From Candidatus Zixiibacteriota bacterium (GTDB lineage Bacteria; Zixibacteria; MSB-5A5; JAABVY01; JAHJOQ01), in NCBI GenBank assembly GCA_024275215.1, contig JAJRZO010000423.1, forward strand, positions 1 to 11,430: a DNA stretch of 11,430 bases, in the 5' to 3' direction. A program made the position numbers and the translations under genes. Below are positions 6,811 through 11,430 of the stretch, one piece after another. A model generated the notes under the pieces. The model was given only the letters and a program-made list of their open reading frames with translations, was not told the origin of the DNA and did not search any database. The stretch's first letter is position 1, and each line of letters starts with the position of its first letter.

Positions 6811-8175
6811 ATGAAAAATCCCGGTGAGAACAAAACTCTTTGTGACAAACTCCTGACTATTGTGGACAATATCTCTGATGGAGTATTCTCGGTCGACTTG
6901 GATTTCAGGATCACATTCTTGAACAAAGCCGCCCAGACAATAACCGGATTTACAGCCGATCAGGCGATGGGCAAATTCTGTAAAGATATATTTCGCACCA
7001 GTGCCTGCGACACTGACTGTCCATTGAAAGCAACTCTGACAACCGGGAAGCCGGTGATCAACAAGCCGGTTTGTATTACCAACAAGAAAGGCAAACGAAT
7101 CCCATTGAGTATTTCCACAGCCACGCTGAAGGATGAGCAGGGAAACATCACAGGCGGAGTTGAAACATTTCGAGACCTTGATCTTGCCAGAAAGCTCCAG
7201 AAGGAATTTGAGGGCAGATTTACATTTGAAGAAATGATCAGCCGAAACAAAACAATGCTGGAGCTGTTTGAAACCCTCCCAACGATTGCCGAGAGCAACA
7301 GTTCTGTGCTCATCGAAGGCGAAAGCGGAACTGGTAAAGAGCTTGTGGCAAGATCATTGCATAATCTGAGCCTGCGGAGTGAAGGTCCATTTATCAGCAT
7401 AAACTGCGGAGCGTTACCGGATAATCTGCTCGAATCAGAGTTGTTCGGATATGTGGCGGGCGCATTCACCGATGCGAGAAAAGATAAACTGGGACGATTT
7501 GCGCTTGCAGAACATGGGACACTGTTTCTCGATGAGATAAGCAACATATCTCAGGCTATGCAGATCAAACTCCTTCGTGTTCTACAGGAAAAAGAGTACG
7601 AGCCATTGGGCGCCACCAGGACAGTCCGATCTGATGTTAGGATTATTTCCGCCTCCAACAGTAATCTGGACCAGATGGTTTCTGAGGGCACGTTCCGACC
7701 GGACCTTTATTATCGAATCAATGTTGTGAAAATCAGCCTCCCACCTCTCCGCGAAAGAAAAGAGGATATTCCATTGCTGATTGATCATTTCGTCGATCAG
7801 TTTAATCGCCTGCACAGAAAAGACATACCGGGCGTATCCCAGCCCGTGTTAGAGATACTCATGAAGCACAATTATCCGGGCAACATCCGCGAACTGGAGA
7901 ATATCATCGAGCATGCTTTTGTCCTCTGTCAGGATGGCATCATACGCCCCGAACATCTTCCCGAAAACCTACAGGCAAAAGGTTCCATTCCGGTTGTCGA
8001 AATCGCCAGCAGCATGAAAGAGATGGAATCGCTTTTCATCATTGCGGCGCTGAAAAGAAACGACTGGAGCCGTAAAAAAACCGCCGAAGAACTCAATATC
8101 GCACCATCAACACTTTACCGCAAAATCCGACGACTCGGTCTGAAGGTTCCATACCGTAAGGCTAAAATGCAGTAG
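6811..8175 (+). CDS. PAS-domain sigma-54-dependent transcriptional regulator
   Basis: 454-residue enhancer-binding activator. An N-terminal PAS domain (about 10-125) carries a C-x8-C-x3-C motif (Cys57, Cys66, Cys70, from CKDIF and SACDTDC), suited to metal, Fe-S or redox sensing. The AAA+ domain is at about 138-370: Walker A GESGTGK (170-176), GAFTDA loop (217-222), intact Walker B LFLDE, arginine-finger region FRPDLYYRI, and YPGNIREL. The Fis-type HTH is at about 418-445. A stop at 6793 limits the start to TTG 6799, TTG 6802, GTG 6805 or ATG 6811. I chose ATG 6811, although GGTGA at 6804-6808 is closer than usual. There is no receiver domain, so it senses its signal directly. It lies immediately before an enhancer-like palindrome cluster and sigma-54 promoter, and probably activates the genes from 8390 onward. 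Confidence 0.93.
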   Translation: MKNPGENKTLCDKLLTIVDNISDGVFSVDLDFRITFLNKAAQTITGFTADQAMGKFCKDIFRTSACDTDCPLKATLTTGKPVINKPVCITNKKGKRIPLSISTATLKDEQGNITGGVETFRDLDLARKLQKEFEGRFTFEEMISRNKTMLELFETLPTIAESNSSVLIEGESGTGKELVARSLHNLSLRSEGPFISINCGALPDNLLESELFGYVAGAFTDARKDKLGRFALAEHGTLFLDEISNISQAMQIKLLRVLQEKEYEPLGATRTVRSDVRIISASNSNLDQMVSEGTFRPDLYYRINVVKISLPPLRERKEDIPLLIDHFVDQFNRLHRKDIPGVSQPVLEILMKHNYPGNIRELENIIEHAFVLCQDGIIRPEHLPENLQAKGSIPVVEIASSMKEMESLFIIAALKRNDWSRKKTAEELNIAPSTLYRKIRRLGLKVPYRKAKMQ

Positions 8176-8223
8176 TGCATAATTGCACGATTGCTACATG
8201 CACATCGTGCATAGCGGCACGAT
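8175..8223. promoter_or_regulatory. Candidate enhancer: cluster of TGCAC palindromes
   Basis: GTGCA-TAAT-TGCAC (8175-8188), starting at the regulator's last stop base, is followed by ATGCAC-ATC-GTGCAT (8198-8212). A third, overlapping inverted repeat is ATCGTGC-N6-GCACGAT (8204-8223). The cluster centre is about 135-175 bases upstream of the predicted sigma-54 start (about 8358), the normal range for activator binding. There is no T-tract, so it is not a good terminator. The likely binder is the Fis-type HTH of the adjacent regulator (inference). Confidence 0.6.
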
Positions 8224-8331
8224 ATGTCCAGGCTCTGGTCTTTTGAGAAGGGTAGCAAGATCATAGCTGACAACACATAAGCTATTGTTTATCAGACTGT
8301 TAGCACCCACAATCTCCTGCAATTATATTTT

Positions 8332-8347
8332 CGGCACAGAAGCTGCT
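8332..8347 (+). promoter_or_regulatory. Sigma-54 (-24/-12) promoter of the DUF2173 operon
   Basis: CGGCACAGAAGCTGCT has GGCAC at 8333-8337 and TGC at 8344-8346, with the exact 12-base GG-to-GC offset of TGGCACR-N4-TTGCW. It differs at the first T of each element. The start is predicted near 8358, leaving about 32 bases before ATG 8390, including its ribosome site. I see no good sigma-70 promoter in this gap. Confidence 0.7.
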
Positions 8348-8389
8348 ATTAGCTCATGATGAAAGATGAAATCAAGAAGGAGGTTTCAA

Positions 8390-8743
8390 ATGATCGGACT
8401 CGACAGGTTGATGGAAATCAAAGGCGTTGTTTCTGCCGGGCAATTCTCTGAAGACGGCAAAGTCATTCGCAAAGTGGGTGAATTGCCTGAAGACCTGATG
8501 ACAAGCGCAGAGCTTTGCGTCAGACAGAATAACAGCAGCCGTGAATTTCTGGAGACTCTCGACAAAGGTTCAGAGCGAGACTGGCTGCCCCTGATGGGCT
8601 GGGCGATCTGGGGCGGGAAATACTCTGTGGTAGTGGTCGGCAACACGCGAGTATTTGTCGAAACAAGCCGTGCGGATTTTAATCAGTTAATCATTGATCT
8701 GATCGGGTCGGAAGCCACCGGTCCGCGTCCCAGAAACTATTGA
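8390..8743 (+). CDS. DUF2173-like protein
   Basis: 117-residue soluble protein with no signal peptide or membrane helix. It resembles my recollection of DUF2173: an N-terminal IKGVVSAGQFSEDGKV segment, a central PLMGWAIWGGKYSVVVVGN core and a VFVETSRADFN end, near the usual family length of about 110. The alternating pattern suggests a small alpha/beta, possibly roadblock- or profilin-like fold. The biochemical role is unknown; I recall the family near sulfur-transfer genes, but this needs checking. AAGGAGGT (8377-8384) is 5 bases from ATG 8390. An in-frame ATG at 8366 lies upstream of that ribosome site and is rejected. First gene after the sigma-54 promoter and, with no terminator, co-transcribed with the next small gene. 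Confidence 0.88.
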   Translation: MIGLDRLMEIKGVVSAGQFSEDGKVIRKVGELPEDLMTSAELCVRQNNSSREFLETLDKGSERDWLPLMGWAIWGGKYSVVVVGNTRVFVETSRADFNQLIIDLIGSEATGPRPRNY

Positions 8744-8819
8744 TTCGATGAGCCAGTTTCGGTGGAAAAAAACTTTGCTGAAATGTCCCGGAACAAATCT
8801 ATAGAAGGAGGTAAATCTG

Positions 8820-9011
8820 ATGGCTGAAGAGAAAAAAGAACAACCGACAATCGGAGAAGGCATCGTACACGAAAGCGCAAGGCCGATGAAGGTGTATGTC
8901 AGTGATGACGGGTGTATGTATCTCTGCGATAAAGACATCGATCCGAACAAGCCTCTCAAAGATCAGGCTTGCTGGACCTGTGACCAGGTGCTTTTCACGC
9001 GAGGAGGTTAA
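8820..9011 (+). CDS. Small four-cysteine protein ending in Gly-Gly
   Basis: 63 residues, not recognised. It has a charged N-terminus, then CMYLC (Cys32, Cys36) and CWTC (Cys51, Cys54), a CxxxC/CxxC arrangement able to bind zinc or an Fe-S cluster or act in thiol exchange. The C-terminus is TRGG. A terminal Gly-Gly recalls sulfur carriers such as ThiS and MoaD, but no beta-grasp similarity is evident. The excellent ribosome site AGAAGGAGGT (8803-8812) is 7 bases from ATG 8820, which supports a real, well-translated gene. It lies 76 bases after the DUF2173 gene in the same direction with no terminator, so it should share the sigma-54 transcript. Confidence 0.85.
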   Translation: MAEEKKEQPTIGEGIVHESARPMKVYVSDDGCMYLCDKDIDPNKPLKDQACWTCDQVLFTRGG

Positions 9012-9024
9012 GTTCCATTCAGTC

Positions 9025-9096
9025 GGGAACAGTAAGCAGTTCCCATGAGGAAACATAAGCCGTACCAACCGCCTCGCTCCGCAAGGGGCGGGGCGG
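9025..9096 (+). other. Two hairpins between the small Cys protein and OsmC genes
   Basis: First hairpin: GGGAAC (9025-9030) with GTTCCC (9039-9044), loop of 8. Second, much stronger: CCGCCTCGCTCC (9069-9080) with GGGGCGGGGCGG (9085-9096), 12 pairs including two G-T, closed by a GCAA tetraloop of the stable GNRA type. Neither is followed by a T-tract. They may protect the 3' end of the upstream message, mark a processing point, or lower expression of osmC. The rest of the 9012-9278 gap holds only a weak possible -10 box (TACAAT, 9197-9202). Confidence 0.55.
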
Positions 9097-9278
9097 CACA
9101 TGAATGCCCAAGCTGGTGGACTCCCTGACAAACGCTTGACTGACAAATGCAACTCGCAAAAATCGAAAGAAATTGTGGACAACACTCAGGTCATCATACA
9201 ATATTCGGTTAAGACAGATTTATCGGAACTCAGGCAGGAATATTCTGTCATAACTATTCGAGAAGCGAGGAAATCAAT

Positions 9279-9725
9279 ATGAAGGTGAATCTGAGACAGA
9301 TCAGTGGACTCGCCATGGCAGCGGTCAGTGATTCAGGACACTGGGTCACTATGGATGGCCCTGAGAAATTTGGCGGTTTTTCAGCCGGTTCCCGTCCAAT
9401 GGAATTAGTACTGATGGGACTGGCAGGCTGCACATCAATGGATGTAATCTCAATTCTTATGAAAAAACGTGTAAAGCTGGAGGACTTCCAAATGGAGGTC
9501 GAGGCTGACAACGCTCCTGAACATCCCAAAATATTCACAAACATCAAACTCACTTATATTATCAAGGGAAAAGGCATCAAACCATCCGATGTTGAACAAG
9601 CAATAGAGCTGAGTGAAAACAAATACTGCAGCGCATCAGCTATGCTCAGGAAGAGCGCAAATATCACTATTGACTACAGGATAATCGACACGGAGAACGA
9701 GAAGAACAGCTCATCTTCCGGCTGA
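9279..9725 (+). CDS. OsmC family protein, YhfA-like
   Basis: 148 residues. OsmC-fold proteins are usually thiol-dependent peroxidases; the YhfA branch is poorly characterised. Both conserved cysteines are present: Cys51 in AGCTSMDVISIL and Cys117 in ENKYCSASAML. The segments RPMELVLMGLAGC and FTNIKLTY also resemble my memory of E. coli YhfA, as does the total length. ATG 9279 is supported by GCGAGG (9265-9270). The gene follows the small Cys-rich protein in the same direction after a 267-base gap with hairpins. It may be read from the sigma-54 promoter or from its own weak promoter. Its thiol chemistry fits the Cys-containing PAS sensor and four-Cys protein upstream, though a shared regulon is inference. 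A terminator follows. Confidence 0.93.
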   Translation: MKVNLRQISGLAMAAVSDSGHWVTMDGPEKFGGFSAGSRPMELVLMGLAGCTSMDVISILMKKRVKLEDFQMEVEADNAPEHPKIFTNIKLTYIIKGKGIKPSDVEQAIELSENKYCSASAMLRKSANITIDYRIIDTENEKNSSSSG

Positions 9726-9858
9726 TGCACGTCACTGATCTGGAGCAAAACGATGGCACTGACTGAGCCATTCATCCACACACTGTATAGATAAGCTGCC
9801 TGTCCGCTTGACGCCCTGACCTGCAGGAACTTGACACGTTAAGAAGAATGCTAATATC

Positions 9859-9891
9859 AAAGCCCCCACCGTTTTCGGCAGGGGCTTTTTT
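9859..9891 (+). terminator. Terminator between convergent osmC-like and groEL genes
   Basis: AAAGCCCC (9859-9866) pairs with GGGGCTTT (9881-9888); an inner CCG/CGG pairing closes a TTTT loop, with a small internal mismatch. A run of six T follows on the plus strand. On the minus strand the run is shorter, so it may also stop groEL transcription from the other side. The remaining 9726-9858 and 9892-9916 hold nothing notable. Confidence 0.88.
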
Positions 9892-9916
9892 CTGCATAGA
9901 AGAGATAAAAAGAAGA

Positions 9917-11430
9917 TTAGTACATGTCGCCGTAACCGCCCCCCGGAGGCATTCCGGGAACAGCGGCTGCTTCTTTCTTCTCAGGCTTATCAGCGACCAT
10001 CGCCTCGGTTGTCAGCAATAATGATGAAATCGAAGCTGCATTTTCGAGCGCCGAACGAGCGACCTTGGTCGGGTCGATAATACCTGCTTCGAACATATCG
10101 ACATACTCACCGGTTTCGGCGTTGTATCCGAATGAACCATCTTTCATGCTGACTTCATTTGCCACAATCGATCCCTCGACTCCGGCATTCTCGGCAATAT
10201 TGCGAAGCGGAGCTTCGAGCGCTCTGCGCACGATCCCCACACCGACAGCTTCATCACCGTCGAGCTTCAAATTATCGAACTTCTTAATAATTCTAAGAAA
10301 TGCGACACCGCCACCGGGAATTATACCCTCTTCGACGGCTGCACGGGTAGCATGAAGGGCATCCTCGACACGAGCTTTCTTTTCCTTCATTTCGGATTCT
10401 GTCGCAGCGCCAACATTGATTACGGCAACTCCACCGGCGAGTTTCGCGAGACGCTCCTGAAGTTTCTCACGGTCATAATCTGAAGTCGTCTCTTCGATCT
10501 GCTTACGGATCGACTCGATACGGCCTTTAATGTCTTCAGTCTTACCGCCACCTTCGACGATCGTAGTGTTATCTTTGTCAACACTGATCTTCTTGGCCTG
10601 GCCAAGATCTGAAATAACTGCGTTTTCGAGTTTGAATCCGAGTTCTTCGGAAATGACTTTGCCGCCGGTCAGGACAGCGATGTCTTCCAGCATGGCTTTG
10701 CGGCGATCACCGAATCCCGGAGCTTTGACAGCACAAACTTTCAGCGTGCCACGGAGTTTGTTGACCACCAGCGTAGCGAGTGCCTCACCTTCGAGATCCT
10801 CTGAAATGATTACAAGCGGTTTGCCTGTCTGAGCAATCTTTTCGAGTATTGGCAGAAGATCCTTCATTGACGAAATTTTCTTGTCGTGAATCAGGATGTA
10901 GGCATCCTCGAGTGCAGCATGCATCGAATCAGGATCAGTAATGAAATACGGTGAGAGATACCCACGATCAAACTGCATTCCTTCAACAACTTCGAGTGTC
11001 GTCTCGGTACCCTTAGCTTCCTCGACAGTGATTACGCCATCTTTGCCGACTTTTTCCATCGCCTCGGCAATCAGGTCACCGATCTGCTGGTCATTATTCG
11101 CAGAAACGGAACCGACCTGTGAAATCTCGGTTTTTCCGGAAACCGGTTTGGAAAGTTCTTTGATCTCATCGATCGTGAACTTCACCGCCTTCTCGATACC
11201 ACGCTTGATGGCCATCGGATTCGTTCCAGCGGTTACATTCTTCAGACCTTCCGAGTAAATCGCCTGGGCAAGCACTGTTGCGGTTGTGGTGCCATCACCT
11301 GCGACATCGGAAGTCTTCGATGCGACTTCACGAACCATCTGCGCACCCATGTTTTCGAAAGCATCCTCGAGTTCGATCTCTTTGGCGACTGTCACGCCGT
11401 CCTTTGTGACTGTCGGGGAACCAAATTTTC
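9917..11430 (-). CDS. groEL: Chaperonin GroEL, N-terminus cut by window edge
   Basis: ATP-driven 60-kDa chaperonin that folds proteins inside a double ring capped by GroES. About 503 residues are visible. The frame enters from the right edge at KFGSPTVTKDG, so roughly the first 40 residues are outside; the GTG at 11395 is an internal Val, not the start. Seen: the ATP site DGTTTATV, apical-domain segments DRGYLSPYF and APGFGDRRK, EEGIIPGGGVA, and the GDEAVGVGIVRRALEAPLR segment with the catalytic Asp. The tail is PGMPPGGGYGDMY, a short Gly/Met tail rather than a long GGM repeat. No frameshift. groES, if adjacent as usual, would lie to the right of the window. Convergent with the osmC-like gene. 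Confidence 0.98.
   Translation of the reverse strand, partial: KFGSPTVTKDGVTVAKEIELEDAFENMGAQMVREVASKTSDVAGDGTTTATVLAQAIYSEGLKNVTAGTNPMAIKRGIEKAVKFTIDEIKELSKPVSGKTEISQVGSVSANNDQQIGDLIAEAMEKVGKDGVITVEEAKGTETTLEVVEGMQFDRGYLSPYFITDPDSMHAALEDAYILIHDKKISSMKDLLPILEKIAQTGKPLVIISEDLEGEALATLVVNKLRGTLKVCAVKAPGFGDRRKAMLEDIAVLTGGKVISEELGFKLENAVISDLGQAKKISVDKDNTTIVEGGGKTEDIKGRIESIRKQIEETTSDYDREKLQERLAKLAGGVAVINVGAATESEMKEKKARVEDALHATRAAVEEGIIPGGGVAFLRIIKKFDNLKLDGDEAVGVGIVRRALEAPLRNIAENAGVEGSIVANEVSMKDGSFGYNAETGEYVDMFEAGIIDPTKVARSALENAASISSLLLTTEAMVADKPEKKEAAAVPGMPPGGGYGDMY

Noticed and set aside
8764..8779. GG...GC pair before the four-Cys gene resembling a sigma-54 promoter
   Set aside because: The GG-to-GC offset is 13, one base too long, and the -24 element lacks the CAC.
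9100..9282. Open frame of 60 codons whose stop overlaps the osmC ATG as ATGA
   Set aside because: It begins directly after the strong hairpin with no ribosome site and gives no recognisable protein. The ATGA overlap alone is weak evidence. Possible but unsupported.
1..11430. Search for tRNA, rRNA, CRISPR arrays, transposases, integrases and phage genes
   Set aside because: I saw none. The window reads as ordinary chromosome rather than a mobile island.

Overview
The window looks like a piece of chromosome from a Gram-negative, diderm bacterium. Evidence: two lipoprotein genes with lipoboxes, a membrane sensor kinase, two sigma-54 enhancer-binding activators (EBPs) and two -24/-12 promoters. 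Base composition is close to balanced and intergenic regions are long and signal-rich. I cannot fix the phylum from sequence alone. The mix (TPR-fused sigma-54 regulator, Cys-bearing PAS regulator, DUF2173, GxxxGxW-repeat lipoprotein) suggests the FCB group/Zixibacteria-like candidate phyla or a deltaproteobacterial-type anaerobe; this is inference.

Layout. (1) 1-1238, minus: NtrB-like membrane histidine kinase, cut by the left edge, apparently with a leaderless promoter. (2) 1239-1493: divergent regulatory region with two TGTACA-centred palindromes and a sigma-54 promoter, ahead of (3) 1494-2636, a lipoprotein with eight G-x-x-x-G-x-W repeats, closed by a terminator. (4) 2709-5435: a strong sigma-70 promoter with a palindrome on its start site, then a small exported protein whose stop overlaps the start of a TPR/sigma-54-AAA+/Fis regulator carrying unusual motor residues (GAFTNA, Walker B Asp to Asn). 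(5) 5436-5937: a 500-base gap with two terminators and a possible small structured RNA. (6) 5938-6459: an FKBP-type prolyl isomerase lipoprotein with its own terminator. (7) 6811-8175: a PAS/sigma-54-AAA+/Fis regulator with a C-x8-C-x3-C motif in the PAS domain. (8) 8175-9725: a cluster of TGCAC palindromes, a well-matched sigma-54 promoter, then a DUF2173 protein, a 63-residue four-Cys protein ending in Gly-Gly, two hairpins and an OsmC/YhfA-like protein. (9) 9917-11430, minus: GroEL, cut by the right edge, convergent with osmC and separated from it by a terminator.

How it may work together. The most interesting unit is 6811-9725. A Cys-containing PAS activator gene lies directly before an enhancer-like palindrome cluster, a -24/-12 promoter and small genes that look tied to thiol or sulfur chemistry. 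I read this as a candidate self-contained, redox- or sulfur-responsive sigma-54 module. A second possible module is the kinase, the repeat lipoprotein with its sigma-54 promoter, and the TPR activator downstream. FKBP and GroEL are general protein-folding genes. All promoter, operator and RNA calls were made by eye.
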